Source of the DNA: SAR86 cluster bacterium
GTDB lineage: Bacteria > Pseudomonadota > Gammaproteobacteria > SAR86 > D2472
NCBI GenBank assembly: GCA_029248485.1
Contig: JAQWJG010000038.1
Coordinates: 1-12,351, forward strand
Length of the DNA stretch: 12,351 nucleotides
Reading direction: 5' to 3'
In this document: piece by piece, positions 1-9,050 of the stretch
Layout: each line of letters starts with the position of its first letter
Position numbering within the stretch: position 1 is the stretch's first letter
Program-made: the position numbers and the translations under genes
The notes under the pieces: model-generated
Seen by the model: the letters and a program-made list of their open reading frames with translations, nothing else
Told to the model about the DNA's origin: nothing
Databases searched by the model: none

Positions 1-29
1 AATAGCATAGCTGGTATAACTCTGGGAGG

Positions 30-57
30 ATTATAGATTTTTTTTCGCCTGACACAA
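30..57 (-). promoter_or_regulatory. Candidate sigma70-type promoter reading out of the left edge
   Basis: On the minus strand a perfect TATAAT lies at 30-35. A weak -35, TTGTGT, lies at 52-57 with a 16-nt spacer. The bases just after the -10 read CCTCCC, a GC-rich discriminator of the kind common at tRNA and rRNA promoters. An A-rich tract lies upstream. Transcription would start near 22-23 and leave the window, so the target gene is not visible; a stable RNA gene is my guess. Confidence 0.4.
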
Positions 58-150
58 TACCTTTGCAATAGTTCATTAAAAAACAAACCCCAAAAAAAAA
101 AAATTCAAATACATTTTTTTACATACTTTAGATAAGTAGGTTGTATTTCC

Positions 151-161
151 TGCTATATAAT
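151..161 (+). promoter_or_regulatory. Candidate extended -10 promoter for fabI
   Basis: TGC at 151-153 directly precedes TATATA (154-159), an extended -10. The overlapping hexamer 156-161 is a perfect TATAAT. No good -35 is visible at 16-18 nt. A T7 tract at 114-120 and an A12 tract at 92-103 lie upstream, where an UP element could sit. Transcription would start near 168, giving a leader of about 29 nt before fabI. Confidence 0.5.
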
Positions 162-196
162 AATTTCTATTAAATCTTACAACATGATTAATACCT

Positions 197-985
197 ATGA
201 TGTTAAAAAATAAAAAAATTCTAATTGCAGGACTTGCCAATAAGCACTCTATTGCAGCTGGTATAGCGCATGCAATGCATGCTCAAGGTGCTGAGCTTGC
301 TTTCACCTATCAAAGCGAAAGATTAAAGGGGAATGTAGAAAAAATTGCTTCTGAGCTTGGTTCAGATCTATTATTTCAATGTGATGTGGCTTCTGATGAA
401 AGTATTGCAAATATGTACCAAGAGCTTTCAACAAAATGGAAATCTTTTGATGGCTTTGTGCACTCTATCGGGTTTGCGCCAGCTAACGAATTAGAGGGTA
501 ACTTTGTTGATGCTGCTACCAGAGAAGGCTTCCAAATAGCTCATGACATAAGCTCATACAGTTTTACTGCTATGGCTAAAGGCGCTAAGCCCATGTTAAA
601 TGAAAATGCTGCACTATTAACGTTGACTTATTTAGGCTCTATGCAATCTTTGCCTAACTACAATGTTATGGGCCTTGCAAAAGCAAGTTTAGAAGCAAAC
701 ACTAGATTTCTTGCTGCTGCAATGGGGCCTGATGGTATAAGAGTTAATGCTATTTCAGCTGGGCCCATAAAGACTCTTGCTGCAATGGGAGTGAAAAACT
801 TTAGAAAAATGTTGACGAACTATGCAAATAGAGCTCCCTTAAGAAGAGCAGTTACAACTCTTGAAGTTGGCAATGTTGCTGCATTCTTGTGTTCAGACCT
901 GGCAAGTGGGGTAACTGGTGAAATTACCTATGTCGATGGGGGATTTAATACGGCAGCTATGTCAATAGAAGAGTACGCTGATTAA
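197..985 (+). CDS. fabI: Enoyl-[acyl-carrier-protein] reductase (NADH) FabI
   Basis: FabI catalyses the last reduction of each fatty-acid elongation cycle, converting trans-2-enoyl-ACP to acyl-ACP with NADH in the cytoplasm. The protein has 262 residues, the length of E. coli FabI, and aligns along its whole length. It is a short-chain dehydrogenase with a Rossmann N-terminus ([13 protein letters not shown], about 12-24) and the catalytic Tyr-x6-Lys at Y155 and K162, plus the second tyrosine Y145. The positions that bind triclosan in E. coli (G93, M159, F203) correspond to G92, M158 and F202 and are unchanged, so sensitivity would be expected (inference). Two ATGs in tandem (197, 200) make the start uncertain by one codon. 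Neither has a Shine-Dalgarno. The stop overlaps the ppiD stop by 4 nt, tail to tail. The gene has its own promoter candidate at 151-161. Confidence 0.97.
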   Translation: MMLKNKKILIAGLANKHSIAAGIAHAMHAQGAELAFTYQSERLKGNVEKIASELGSDLLFQCDVASDESIANMYQELSTKWKSFDGFVHSIGFAPANELEGNFVDAATREGFQIAHDISSYSFTAMAKGAKPMLNENAALLTLTYLGSMQSLPNYNVMGLAKASLEANTRFLAAAMGPDGIRVNAISAGPIKTLAAMGVKNFRKMLTNYANRAPLRRAVTTLEVGNVAAFLCSDLASGVTGEITYVDGGFNTAAMSIEEYAD

Positions 986-2844
986 TTACTGGTTAAGTTT
1001 TTTAATCGAACTTTTTGCCCTTCCTTAAAAGCTCGATCTATGAAGCCAGAAAATTGCTGAGTTAAGCTTTCATTATAAAACCCTTCATATTGCTCTGTGG
1101 TCTCACCTAGCTCAGCCATTGTGGGTATGGTTTCATTAGATGTTTTAGCCCAATAACGATCTCCATTAAAAGCTTCAGCTGAAACTAGTGTGCCTATAGG
1201 AGATTCAAAAGCTGAGTTAATAATTTCTGATGGAAGCAATGAAGAGAATCTTTTGACATTTTTAAAGCTCTCTTTTGTAAAGCCATTTTCATTTGGCAGC
1301 ATCACTTCTCCTTGAATAACTGCTTCTGCATCATTGGCAAAGCTATTAATTATCATATTTGCTTTATTCAAACGAACTTCTTTAATTGCCTGATCAGCAA
1401 CCTCAATAAAAGGCTGAACGGTTGGTTGAATTGACTGAGTCATAAGAACAAACGCATAACTTTCTTCGCCTTCGAAGATTTGAATGGTGTTAGGCAAAAA
1501 CGAAGGATCAAATAATTCTGAGGATGAAACATCGCTGAAACCAGCAAACTCAATGCCATCAATATCCTTTAATCCAGTTACCTGAATAGAAATATCAACT
1601 GAATTAGCCAGCTCATTGATACTGATACCCTCAAGCACCATTGATTCTAAGTTTAAAAAATCATCCTCCATGAGCGCCAATGCTTCTGCTTCAATCAGCT
1701 CATTTACTAACTGTTGTGAGATTTCAGTTTTGGTTTTAATTTGAGGTTGAATAACTTCAGTTAATTTTAGAATATGAAATGAATCTTCAAGCTCTATAAT
1801 TGAACTAATTGAATTGAGTTGCATTGACGGAATTGCGTTCTCAAATTCTTCTGGGAAGGCATCTCCGGATGATAACCCTAAATCACCACCAGAATCTTTT
1901 GAAGCAAGATCATCAGTCGATTCAAAAACAGCATCTTCAAATGAAATTTTTTGTGACTGCAGGCGATCAAATATAGAACTAATTTTCTCATATGCCAGGG
2001 ATGGGCTTTCGTAATTTGATTTTTCAATCATCAAATGTGAAATTCTATTTTGCAGCTGGCTCTCTGCTTCACTTAGGTAGTCAGCATATGCCTCATCAAT
2101 GAAATCCTCAGGAACTTCAACCTGCTTTTTATAAGCGTCATAAGTTAGGACAAAATATGAAAAATCTCTTTTTTCTTTGGAGAGAAATATAAATTGGTTA
2201 TTGTTATAAAACTCTTGGCCCTCTTCTAGACCGGCTTCTTGTTCACCAACCAAGATCTCTTTATTAATTTTTATAAAATCTATATCTCTTGAAGTTTCAA
2301 GCATTGATGCTAATGAATTCAAATCACTTTGTAATGGAAAAGCTGTTACCCCCATTGCAGAGACAAGTTTTTCTATCGTAAGGGTCTCTTGCACAAGAGC
2401 GATATATTCTTCAGGAGTCCAGCCATTTGATCTAATAGTAGATTCAAAAAGAGTTTGATCAAAGCCGTTTTCGCCTTGAAACCCCTCAAGATTAATAATT
2501 TCTTGTTTTGCTATTTTTTCAGGCACCATAAGACCAAGATTTCTTGCTTGAGAAAGAAGAGTCTTTTGGTTAATAATCTCATTTTTAATCAAACCTAAAG
2601 AGACTTCTTCATCCAAATCATCTAATGAAAACTCTTCCCCATACATTGTCTGCAGTCTTTGGGATACTTGACCAGTTGCAATGCTGACATCCATTTGAGT
2701 AACAGGCTCGCCATTTACAGTTCCAAAACTAGTAAAAGTTGTACCAAATGAAGTTGAGCCAAAAAAAATAAAAGGTATTGCGAGGAGAATCGCAATCACT
2801 ATTACTCTTTTGCCTGATAAGAAGTTTCTAAGTAACTCTAACAT
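982..2844 (-). CDS. ppiD: Periplasmic folding chaperone PpiD (parvulin-like, membrane-anchored)
   Basis: PpiD is an inner-membrane-anchored periplasmic chaperone at the SecYEG exit that assists newly exported envelope proteins. The protein has 620 residues, close to E. coli PpiD (623). A short basic N-terminus precedes one hydrophobic segment (about residues 13-29), which places the rest in the periplasm. A SurA/PpiD-type N-terminal chaperone region follows (about 38-220). A parvulin domain spans about 266-364, with H270, the SGGDLG motif at 318-323 and FHILKL at 356-361. The remaining 250 residues are the usual poorly conserved C-terminal region. The sequence shows a fold rather than proven isomerase activity, and the parvulin domain of E. 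coli PpiD is reported to be essentially inactive. It lies downstream of hupB, separated by an intrinsic terminator. An AGGA about 10 nt upstream is a plausible ribosome-binding site. Confidence 0.92.
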   Translation of the reverse strand: MLELLRNFLSGKRVIVIAILLAIPFIFFGSTSFGTTFTSFGTVNGEPVTQMDVSIATGQVSQRLQTMYGEEFSLDDLDEEVSLGLIKNEIINQKTLLSQARNLGLMVPEKIAKQEIINLEGFQGENGFDQTLFESTIRSNGWTPEEYIALVQETLTIEKLVSAMGVTAFPLQSDLNSLASMLETSRDIDFIKINKEILVGEQEAGLEEGQEFYNNNQFIFLSKEKRDFSYFVLTYDAYKKQVEVPEDFIDEAYADYLSEAESQLQNRISHLMIEKSNYESPSLAYEKISSIFDRLQSQKISFEDAVFESTDDLASKDSGGDLGLSSGDAFPEEFENAIPSMQLNSISSIIELEDSFHILKLTEVIQPQIKTKTEISQQLVNELIEAEALALMEDDFLNLESMVLEGISINELANSVDISIQVTGLKDIDGIEFAGFSDVSSSELFDPSFLPNTIQIFEGEESYAFVLMTQSIQPTVQPFIEVADQAIKEVRLNKANMIINSFANDAEAVIQGEVMLPNENGFTKESFKNVKRFSSLLPSEIINSAFESPIGTLVSAEAFNGDRYWAKTSNETIPTMAELGETTEQYEGFYNESLTQQFSGFIDRAFKEGQKVRLKNLTSN

Positions 2845-2882
2845 TCGTAATGCATCCTATTTAAAAGCTAACAATCATACAT

Positions 2883-2911
2883 AAAAAAAGGGTGCTTATG
2901 CACCCTTTTTT
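2883..2911 (-). terminator. Intrinsic terminator of hupB
   Basis: A perfect 6-bp GC-rich stem (GGGTGC at 2890-2895, GCACCC at 2900-2905) with a 4-nt loop is flanked by A7 (2883-2889) and T6 (2906-2911). Read on the minus strand, the hairpin is followed by seven U residues. It lies 22 nt past the hupB stop and 38 nt before the ppiD start. It should end hupB transcripts and reduce read-through into ppiD. The near-symmetry means it could act in both directions. Confidence 0.9.
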
Positions 2912-2933
2912 ATGACTTTAAATCTAAAGCTAA

Positions 2934-3212
2934 TTAAGAATTCTTAACTTTATCTTTTAATCCTTTACCAGCCTTAAAGCCTGGAACTTTTGATGCTGCA
3001 ATATGCATTGAAGCACCTGTTTGTGGGTTTCTACCTTCTCTAGCAGCTCTATGTCTTACTGAAAAAGTTCCAAAACCTACAAGCGAAACTGTATCGCCTT
3101 TACCTAACGCATCACCGATTGAATCTAAAACCGCATCAACAGCTCTTCCAGCTGAAGCTTTGGTAACATCTGCTGATGAAGCAACTGCATCTACTAAGTC
3201 TGATTTATTCAT
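2934..3212 (-). CDS. hupB: DNA-binding protein HU (beta-type)
   Basis: HU is a small dimeric nucleoid protein that bends and compacts DNA without strong sequence specificity. The protein has 92 residues, against about 90 for the family. The helical dimerisation half (1-40) is followed by the beta-arm signature at about 47-67 ([25 protein letters not shown]). The intercalating proline is P63, in the R61-N62-P63 tip. A basic C-terminus ([11 protein letters not shown]) completes the fold. The position between lon and ppiD is the classical hupB locus of Gammaproteobacteria, which favours the beta subunit over the hupA paralogue. It has one of the few strong Shine-Dalgarno sequences in this window, AGAGGAG 7 nt before the ATG. 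It also has its own promoter candidate in the 80-bp gap after lon and a strong terminator downstream, consistent with high independent expression. Confidence 0.95.
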   Translation of the reverse strand: MNKSDLVDAVASSADVTKASAGRAVDAVLDSIGDALGKGDTVSLVGFGTFSVRHRAAREGRNPQTGASMHIAASKVPGFKAGKGLKDKVKNS

Positions 3213-3248
3213 TGAATTCTCCTCTGGTTAATTAATGTACCTAAGCCT

Positions 3249-3277
3249 ATGAAAAGCCATCACAGAGGAAATGTCAA
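3249..3277 (-). promoter_or_regulatory. Candidate hupB promoter
   Basis: On the minus strand a perfect -35 TTGACA (3272-3277) is followed after 17 nt by TTTCAT (3249-3254), which matches 4 of 6 -10 bases. Transcription would start near 3242, giving a leader of about 30 nt before the hupB ATG. It sits in the short lon-hupB gap, so hupB need not depend on lon read-through. Confidence 0.55.
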
Positions 3278-3292
3278 GCTTTAAAACCTATT

Positions 3293-5704
3293 CTAATGGG
3301 GTTTTCTAGAAGTTGCTCTCGAGGTTAATTCTTTTTGTTTGCTGAGACTTTTAGAGCTTCTTCTTTTTTTAATGGGTTTTGGTTCTGAGGTTAGAGCATG
3401 TGTTATTGCCTCATCGACCCATCTTACTGGAAGAATTTCTAATGCATGTGTAATCTGAGATGGGATCTCTCTCAAGTCAGCAGCATTATCTTCAGGAATG
3501 ATAACCCTCTTGATTCCTCCTCGTTTCGCGGCCAGAAGCTTTTCTTTGAGGCCACCTATCTTTGTTACTTGACCATGAAGAGTTATTTCACCTGTCATAG
3601 CAGTGTCTGAACGCACAGGTATTCCAGTGAAAACAGAAATCAAGGCTGTACACATCCCAACCCCTGCACTGGGACCGTCTTTGGGAGTGGCGCCATCGGG
3701 AACATGAATATGGACATCAAATTTTTCATAAAAATTGGTTGGAATACCAAGCTTATCTGATCTTGACCTTACCACTGTCAATGCTGCCTGAATAGACTCC
3801 TGCATCACATCACCTAAAGAGCCTGTTTTTATTACTTGCCCTTTACCAGGAACATAAGATGACTCTATGGTCAGAAGCTCTCCCCCCACTTCAGTCCATG
3901 CTAGTCCTGCAACCTTGCCGACTATATCTTCAACATCAGCTTCACCAAATTTAAATTTAGGAACGCCACAATATTTTTCTAAATTCTTTGGCGTGATATT
4001 AATGGAGGATTTTATCTTCCTTGGATCTGCGAGCACTCTTTCTTTGACTGATTTTCTAAAAATTTTTGCAATCTGTCTTTCAAGGCCACGGACTCCAGCC
4101 TCTCGTGTGTAGTGTCGAACAATATCTAAAATAGACTTATCATTTAGTTTAACCTCTGCTTCTTCAAGCCCATTTCTTTCGAGCTGTTTAGGTATTAAGT
4201 ATTGCTTTGCTATATTTAATTTTTCATCCTCTATATAGCCAGGTAACCTAATAATCTCCATCCGATCAAGTAGTGGGCCAGGTATATTAAGACTGTTTGC
4301 AGTACACACAAACATTACCTCAGAAAGATCAAAATCGACTTCTAGGTAATGATCTGAAAAAGTATTATTTTGTTCTGGATCTAAAACTTCTAATAGTGCT
4401 GAGGCAGGATCTCCTCGATGATCCATGCCCATTTTGTCAATTTCATCTAACAAAAATAGTGGATTTTTTACTTCAACCTTCGAAAGCTTTTGAACAATCT
4501 TTCCAGGCATAGATCCTATGTATGTTCTTCGATGTCCTCTTATCTCCGCCTCATCTCTTACACCACCCAATGACATTCGTGCAAACTTTCTATTCGTTGC
4601 TCTTGCGATCGATTTCCCAAGCGAGGTTTTGCCCACACCAGGAGGACCTACCAAACACAGAACTGGTGCTTTGAGTTTTTTAACTCTTTGCTGAACTGCT
4701 AAATATTCTAAGATTCTTTCCTTGACCTCGTCCAAACCAAAGTGATCTTCATTAAGGATTTCTATTGCTGAATTTAAATTTGATTTAACTTTGCTTCTTT
4801 TCTTCCAAGGAATAGCGGTTAACCAATCTAAGTATGAGCGAACAACTGACGCCTCTGCAGACATGGGAGACATCTGCTTGAACTTGGTAAATTCATTGTT
4901 TGCTTTTTTCAATGCTTCTTTTGACATACCGGCATTAGCAATGTCTTCTTCTAACTGCGAAATTTCATCTCCCTCTTCACTGATATCCCCCAACTCTTTT
5001 TGCGCTGCTTTTATTTGTTCATTTAAATAGTACTCGCGTTGGGATTTTTCCATCTGCCCTTTGACTCTATTTCGAATTCTTTTATCGACATCCATAACAT
5101 CAAGTTGAGACTCGATAAAAGCTATAAGAATTTCAGCTCTGAGTTGGAAGTCAGCAGTTTCCAGAATCTCTTGTTTTTGCTTAATTTCCATCGGCAGATG
5201 ACCAGCTATTGAGTCAATGATTCTTGATAAATCATCCAAAGCATCAATTGATGCCAAGACTTCTGGAGCAATTTTCTTTGTAATCTTGATAAAATCATGG
5301 AACTTAGCTTTAATAAATCTTGCTAGATTTTCTCCATCCTTGTCGTCAATAGAGGGCTCTGCAATAAGACTCACTCTTACTTTAGAGAATTTTGCATCTG
5401 ATTCTAATGAGTCCATGTGAGCCCTGTGCGAGCCTTCAACCAAGACCTTTACAGTTCCATCTGGAAGTTTTATTAATTGCAGAATATTGGCAATAGTTGC
5501 AACCTTAAATAAATCATCAAACAAGGGTGCGTCTAAGGAACCATCTTTTTGAGTGGCTAAGATAATTTTCTTTTCACCAGCCATTGCTGCATTCAATGCA
5601 TTGATGGATTTATTCCTGCCTACAAATAGTGTTGATACTACCCCTGGAAATACAACGACGTCTCTAAGAGGGATAAGTGGAAGATCATATTTAATAGTAG
5701 CCAT
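3293..5704 (-). CDS. lon: ATP-dependent endopeptidase La (Lon protease)
   Basis: Lon is a cytoplasmic hexameric AAA+ serine protease that degrades misfolded and selected regulatory proteins. The protein has 803 residues. The N-terminal substrate-binding domain occupies about 8-200, followed by a helical coiled-coil linker (about 205-300). The AAA+ module has Walker A GPPGVGKT at 353-360 and Walker B FLLDEID at 417-423. The protease domain (about 590-770) has the Ser-Lys dyad S679 (in PKDGPSAG) and K722, the same numbers as in E. coli. The last 31 residues (773-803) form a Lys/Arg/Ser-rich tail that makes the protein about 19 residues longer than the 784-residue E. coli enzyme. The gene begins 30 nt after clpX. 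No Shine-Dalgarno is visible before the ATG, but the start is fixed by the conserved [13 protein letters not shown] segment at residues 9-21. Confidence 0.97.
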   Translation of the reverse strand: MATIKYDLPLIPLRDVVVFPGVVSTLFVGRNKSINALNAAMAGEKKIILATQKDGSLDAPLFDDLFKVATIANILQLIKLPDGTVKVLVEGSHRAHMDSLESDAKFSKVRVSLIAEPSIDDKDGENLARFIKAKFHDFIKITKKIAPEVLASIDALDDLSRIIDSIAGHLPMEIKQKQEILETADFQLRAEILIAFIESQLDVMDVDKRIRNRVKGQMEKSQREYYLNEQIKAAQKELGDISEEGDEISQLEEDIANAGMSKEALKKANNEFTKFKQMSPMSAEASVVRSYLDWLTAIPWKKRSKVKSNLNSAIEILNEDHFGLDEVKERILEYLAVQQRVKKLKAPVLCLVGPPGVGKTSLGKSIARATNRKFARMSLGGVRDEAEIRGHRRTYIGSMPGKIVQKLSKVEVKNPLFLLDEIDKMGMDHRGDPASALLEVLDPEQNNTFSDHYLEVDFDLSEVMFVCTANSLNIPGPLLDRMEIIRLPGYIEDEKLNIAKQYLIPKQLERNGLEEAEVKLNDKSILDIVRHYTREAGVRGLERQIAKIFRKSVKERVLADPRKIKSSINITPKNLEKYCGVPKFKFGEADVEDIVGKVAGLAWTEVGGELLTIESSYVPGKGQVIKTGSLGDVMQESIQAALTVVRSRSDKLGIPTNFYEKFDVHIHVPDGATPKDGPSAGVGMCTALISVFTGIPVRSDTAMTGEITLHGQVTKIGGLKEKLLAAKRGGIKRVIIPEDNAADLREIPSQITHALEILPVRWVDEAITHALTSEPKPIKKRRSSKSLSKQKELTSRATSRKPH

Positions 5705-5734
5705 ATAAATATAATGAGGGAGAATTAATTAAAT

Positions 5735-6982
5735 TCAACCAGCAGAAGAAGATTTTTTCTTAGGAGATTTATATACCTTGATTGGATCTGTTGAATGCAA
5801 GACAGAATTCTCATCGACTATTACTTTTTCTAAATCAATATTTGGAAGTTCAAACATTGTATCCATTAAAAGTTCTTCCATGATTGATCGTAAGCCTCTT
5901 GCGCCAGTTTTTCTCTTGAGAGCTTTCTTTGCTATCTCAAGCAAGGCTTCGGTTCGAAAATCTAATTCGACCTCATCGATATCGAACAAGTATTTGTATT
6001 GATTAACCAATGCGTTTTTTGGCTCTTGAAGGATTCTGACGAGCGCTGCCTCATCCAGTTCATGCAAAGTTGAGATCACTGGCAGCCTTCCAACAAATTC
6101 CGGAATCAAGCCATATTTCACTAAATCTTCTGGCTCTAAAGTTTCTACAATTGATGCAACAGATGCCTGAGTATCTTTCACAGAAGCGCCGAAACCAATA
6201 CCAGATTTATCTGTTCTATGCTTAATAACTTCATCAATACCAGAAAATGCTCCGCCACAAATAAATAATATATTGGAGGTATCAATCTGAATAAATTCTT
6301 GCTGAGGATGTTTTCTTCCTCCTTGAGGAGGAATTGATGCAACCGTCCCTTCTATTAATTTCAGTAAAGCTTGTTGAACGCCCTCACCAGAAACATCTCT
6401 AGTGATAGAGGGGTTGTCTGATTTACGGGCAATCTTATCGATCTCGTCAATATAAACAATTCCTAGAGCAGCTTTGTCAGGATCATAATCACATTTTTGG
6501 AGAAGCTTCTGAATAATGTTCTCGACATCTTCACCAACATATCCAGCTTCAGTTAAGGTGGTTGCATCCGCAATAGTAAATGGAACATTGAGAACTCTTG
6601 CCAAAGTTTGTGCTAAAAGTGTTTTACCGCTGCCGGTTGGTCCAAGCAATAAAACATTACTTTTTTGTAGCTCTATCTCATCTTTTTTAGCATTAGATCT
6701 GAGTCTTTTGTAGTGGTTGTATACTGCAACAGAAAGAGTTTTTTTCGCTTTTTCCTGCCCGATCACATAATCATCTAGTTGTTTAAATATCTCTAAAGGG
6801 GATGGCAAGACATCAAGAACTTCTTCATCTTCAGCTTTAACCTCCTCTTCAATAATGTCATTACAAAGATCAACACATTCGTCACAAATATAAACACTTG
6901 GTCCGGCAATTAGTTTACGAACTTCTTCTTGGCCTTTACCACAGAAGGTACAAGATAATTTATTGTTGTCTTTATTTTCCAT
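5735..6982 (-). CDS. clpX: ATP-dependent Clp protease ATP-binding subunit ClpX
   Basis: ClpX is the AAA+ unfoldase that recognises tagged substrates and threads them into ClpP. The protein has 415 residues (E. coli 424). The N-terminal zinc-binding domain has C11, C14, C33 and C36. Walker A is GPTGSGKT at 114-121. The pore-1 loop is GYVG at 147-150, Walker B is VYIDEID at 176-182, the RKH loop is at 223-225, and sensor 2 is GARGLR at 360-365. The ClpP-docking tripeptide IGF is present at 262-264, so partnership with the neighbouring ClpP is expected. The start codon lies inside the end of clpP, with an 11-nt overlap, which suggests translational coupling and balanced synthesis. Only a weak purine stretch lies upstream. 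The C-terminus is a short basic and serine-rich tail. Confidence 0.97.
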   Translation of the reverse strand: MENKDNNKLSCTFCGKGQEEVRKLIAGPSVYICDECVDLCNDIIEEEVKAEDEEVLDVLPSPLEIFKQLDDYVIGQEKAKKTLSVAVYNHYKRLRSNAKKDEIELQKSNVLLLGPTGSGKTLLAQTLARVLNVPFTIADATTLTEAGYVGEDVENIIQKLLQKCDYDPDKAALGIVYIDEIDKIARKSDNPSITRDVSGEGVQQALLKLIEGTVASIPPQGGRKHPQQEFIQIDTSNILFICGGAFSGIDEVIKHRTDKSGIGFGASVKDTQASVASIVETLEPEDLVKYGLIPEFVGRLPVISTLHELDEAALVRILQEPKNALVNQYKYLFDIDEVELDFRTEALLEIAKKALKRKTGARGLRSIMEELLMDTMFELPNIDLEKVIVDENSVLHSTDPIKVYKSPKKKSSSAG

Positions 6983-7586
6983 TCGTAGTTGGTCTTCTTT
7001 CTAAAATTTCATCGATTATGCCATAGGTCTTGGCTTCCTTAGCATTAAGAAAATTATCTCTATCTGTATCCTGTTCAACTTTCTTTAAAGTTTTACCGGT
7101 ATGCTTGGAGAGAATTTCGTTAACTTTTTGTTTAACCAACAGCATTTCTTTGGCATGAATTTCAAAGTCAGAAGCTTGGCCTTGAAAACCTCCCAAAGGT
7201 TGATGAATCATGATTCGAGAATTTGTTAAAGCGAATCTTTTGCCTTTTGCTCCTCCAGCGAGTAAAAGCGATCCCATGCTTGCAGCCTGACCAATACACA
7301 ATGTTGAAACCTCTGGCGCAATAAATTGCATGGTGTCATAGATAGCTAGTCCAGACGAAATTACGCCTCCAGGTGAATTAATGTAAATACTAATATCTTT
7401 TTCAGGATTTTCTGATTCTAGAAATAGAAGCTGAGCAACGACTAAATTAGAAATATAATCATCAATTGGGCCAGATAAAAAAATGATTCTTTCCTTTAAA
7501 AGTCGTGAATAAATATCAAAAGCCCGCTCCCCACGAGGAGTCTGCTCTACAACCATTGGGACCAAGCCAGAATTTATTTTTTCCAT
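6972..7586 (-). CDS. clpP: ATP-dependent Clp protease proteolytic subunit ClpP
   Basis: ClpP forms a tetradecameric serine-peptidase barrel that degrades substrates delivered by ClpX. The protein has 204 residues. The catalytic triad is S103 (GQAASMG), H128 (MIHQPLGG) and D177, with the same spacing as E. coli S97-H122-D171. The NSPGG motif (70-74) is intact. The segment [10 protein letters not shown] (6-15) aligns with the start of mature E. coli ClpP. The propeptide is therefore only about 6 residues here, instead of 14, if the annotated ATG is right. The alternative in-frame Met11 would remove conserved N-terminal loop residues that dock with ClpX, so I keep the upstream ATG. It lies 8 nt after tig and overlaps clpX, so co-transcription is likely. 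No Shine-Dalgarno is visible; coupling to tig translation is plausible. Confidence 0.97.
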   Translation of the reverse strand: MEKINSGLVPMVVEQTPRGERAFDIYSRLLKERIIFLSGPIDDYISNLVVAQLLFLESENPEKDISIYINSPGGVISSGLAIYDTMQFIAPEVSTLCIGQAASMGSLLLAGGAKGKRFALTNSRIMIHQPLGGFQGQASDFEIHAKEMLLVKQKVNEILSKHTGKTLKKVEQDTDRDNFLNAKEAKTYGIIDEILERRPTTNGK

Positions 7587-7594
7587 AGTAATTT

Positions 7595-8896
7595 TTATTT
7601 ATTTGCCAGTTCTGAAAATTTTATCACCTTTACCTTAGATTTAAGGGCAGAATCTAGTTTTTCAATGAGCAAGTTTTCCAAAATAACCATTCTATATTGA
7701 TCTAGCTGCTGAGGCTGACTTTGAATCCAAGATCGAAATTGATCAGCATCTTTATATTTTTCTGCCTCCTCATCGATAAAAGCATTTAAATCTTCCTCTT
7801 TAACTTCAAGCTCATATTTTTGGATTAGGGCTGAAAACAAAAGATCTAACCTCACTCTTTTTTCAGCATTTTCTTTAAAATCCTCAATTGGAAAAAGATC
7901 CTCAGGAGCATTTTCAGCGGTTTGACCCATTCGCATCAATGAATCCTTACGCATTAATTCTGCCTGCTCATTTACTGTGGCATTGGGAACTTTAAAATCA
8001 TTGCTTTGAAGAAGTGTTTCATAAATAGATTCCTTAGTGAGAGATTTCTCCTGCTGTGCTATTTCTCCCTCCATGCGTTTTGAAATCTCTGAGCGAAAAG
8101 TTTTTTCATCAGACACATCTTCCATTGCAAGTTTCTCAAAAAGCTCTTTATCTATTTTGGCTTTATGCATCTCTTGTACCTCATGGACAGTGATAAAGAA
8201 TTCAGTCTCCTTGCCAGCTAGGTCTTTCTTAAAATAATCCTCAGGAAAATTTGTTTTGAATGAAAAGCTTTCTCCAGATTTCTTTCCAACTAAGTTATCC
8301 TCAAACCCTGGGATCATGGATTTTGAACCTAATACCAATTTAAAATCTTTAGATTCATTTCCTTCAAAACCCTCACCGTCAATTTTTCCTTCAAAATCAA
8401 TAACCACTTGATCTTTTTCTTGAGCAACTCTCTCAACTTTTTGCCATTCGCAATACCTTTCTAAAATATCATCTATAGCAAGATCAATGTCTGAATCATC
8501 TAGAGTAATTTCAGATTTTTCAAAACTTTTCCATCGAGAGAGCTTTGGTTTAATTTCAGGAAAAACTTCAAACACAGCTGAATAGGAAATAGGTTTGATT
8601 GGATCCTCACTCTCAATGCTTATTGCTGGAGAAGATGCAGGCTTGATATCTTGCTCTTGAAGTTCCTTGGGATAACTCTCTTGAATGAGCTCATTTAAGA
8701 CTTCGTAGTGAATTGAATCCCCATATCGTTGTTTAAGCACATCGTTAGGAACGTGACCCTTTCTAAAACCGTCAAGTTTAGCGGTGGATTTAATCTTTGA
8801 AAGTTTACCGCTATATTTGTTTTCATAATCCTCAACAGGAACTGAAACAGTTAACTTGCGCTCTAGATCTTTAAGTTTTTTTAATTTGCTACTCAT
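7595..8896 (-). CDS. tig: Trigger factor (ribosome-associated chaperone)
   Basis: Trigger factor binds the ribosomal exit tunnel near protein L23 and shelters nascent chains; it also has peptidyl-prolyl isomerase activity. The protein has 433 residues (E. coli 432). The N-terminal ribosome-binding domain carries the signature GFRKGHVP at 43-50. An FKBP-like domain spans about 162-243. The C-terminal helical chaperone domain makes up the rest, with several acidic and glutamine-rich stretches. It heads the tig-clpP-clpX-lon block. The ATG lies only 20 nt from the encoded CCA end of tRNA-His, and those 20 nt are AT-rich with no Shine-Dalgarno. A -10-like TAGATA 9-14 nt before the ATG could in principle give a nearly leaderless transcript, but no -35 supports it. 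Otherwise the gene must be read through from the tRNA promoter. Confidence 0.96.
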   Translation of the reverse strand: MSSKLKKLKDLERKLTVSVPVEDYENKYSGKLSKIKSTAKLDGFRKGHVPNDVLKQRYGDSIHYEVLNELIQESYPKELQEQDIKPASSPAISIESEDPIKPISYSAVFEVFPEIKPKLSRWKSFEKSEITLDDSDIDLAIDDILERYCEWQKVERVAQEKDQVVIDFEGKIDGEGFEGNESKDFKLVLGSKSMIPGFEDNLVGKKSGESFSFKTNFPEDYFKKDLAGKETEFFITVHEVQEMHKAKIDKELFEKLAMEDVSDEKTFRSEISKRMEGEIAQQEKSLTKESIYETLLQSNDFKVPNATVNEQAELMRKDSLMRMGQTAENAPEDLFPIEDFKENAEKRVRLDLLFSALIQKYELEVKEEDLNAFIDEEAEKYKDADQFRSWIQSQPQQLDQYRMVILENLLIEKLDSALKSKVKVIKFSELANK

Positions 8897-8916
8897 GTTA
8901 TTTATCTAATTTTAAA

Positions 8917-8994
8917 TGGGGCGAGCGATGGGGTTCGAACCCACGGCCTCCGGAGCCACAATCCAGCGCTCTAACCAACTGAGCTACGCCCGCC
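8917..8994 (-). tRNA. tRNA-His(GTG)
   Basis: A full cloverleaf is readable on the minus strand. The acceptor stem is GCGGGCG/CGCTCGC with one G-U pair. The D arm, an anticodon stem CTGGA/TCCGG with loop TTGTGGC, and the T arm with GTTCGAAC follow. The anticodon is GTG at 8957-8959. The histidine hallmark is present: an extra 5' G (from 8994) opposite discriminator C73 (from 8920). The CCA end is encoded at 8917-8919. tig starts 20 nt downstream, and gdh is divergent upstream. Confidence 0.96.
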
Positions 8995-9006
8995 AAGAAA
9001 CGAAAC

Positions 9007-9012
9007 ATTATA
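9007..9012 (-). promoter_or_regulatory. -10 element of the tRNA-His (and possibly tig) promoter
   Basis: A perfect TATAAT lies on the minus strand 12 nt ahead of the tRNA 5' end, putting the likely transcription start near 9000, about 6 nt from the mature tRNA. No convincing -35 is present at 16-18 nt. This is the only clear promoter element between tig and the divergent gdh, so it may serve the tRNA and the protease block together. Confidence 0.5.
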
Positions 9013-9025
9013 GATGTAAAAAGCA

Positions 9026-9031
9026 TATAAT
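9026..9031 (+). promoter_or_regulatory. -10 element for glutamate dehydrogenase
   Basis: A perfect TATAAT on the + strand places the transcription start near 9038, just before the ribosome-binding site at 9042-9050. The -35 region would overlap the tRNA-His -10 on the other strand, and no good -35 is seen. The two divergent promoters therefore share about 30 bp and may interfere with each other. Confidence 0.4.
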
Positions 9032-9041
9032 AATATTTTTT

Positions 9042-9050
9042 AGGGGGGAT
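9042..9050 (+). promoter_or_regulatory. Ribosome-binding site that fixes the TTG start of gdh
   Basis: The sequence A-GGGGGG-AT (9042-9050) can pair with the 16S anti-Shine-Dalgarno, with one G-U wobble. It ends 5 nt before TTG at 9054. There is no in-frame ATG between here and codon 89, which lies inside the conserved catalytic region, so TTG is the best start. Confidence 0.7.

Noticed and set aside
1..36. Possible C-terminal 11 codons of an upstream protein gene (ending TAG at 34-36)
   Set aside because: Eleven open codons are expected by chance in at least one frame, and the same bases contain a good minus-strand -10 and discriminator. Not enough to annotate.
92..120. A12 and T7 tracts before fabI as a terminator hairpin
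   Set aside because: The pairing would be only A-U with a 10-nt loop; more likely an UP-element-like or bent AT-rich segment.
3283..3305. AAAACC/GGTTTT inverted repeat around the lon stop codon as a lon terminator
   Set aside because: The loop is 11 nt, the stem has only two G-C pairs and there is no real U run.
3867..5420. Several + strand reading frames of 65-80 codons inside lon
   Set aside because: They are antisense to strongly conserved lon codons, have no ribosome-binding sites and resemble no family.
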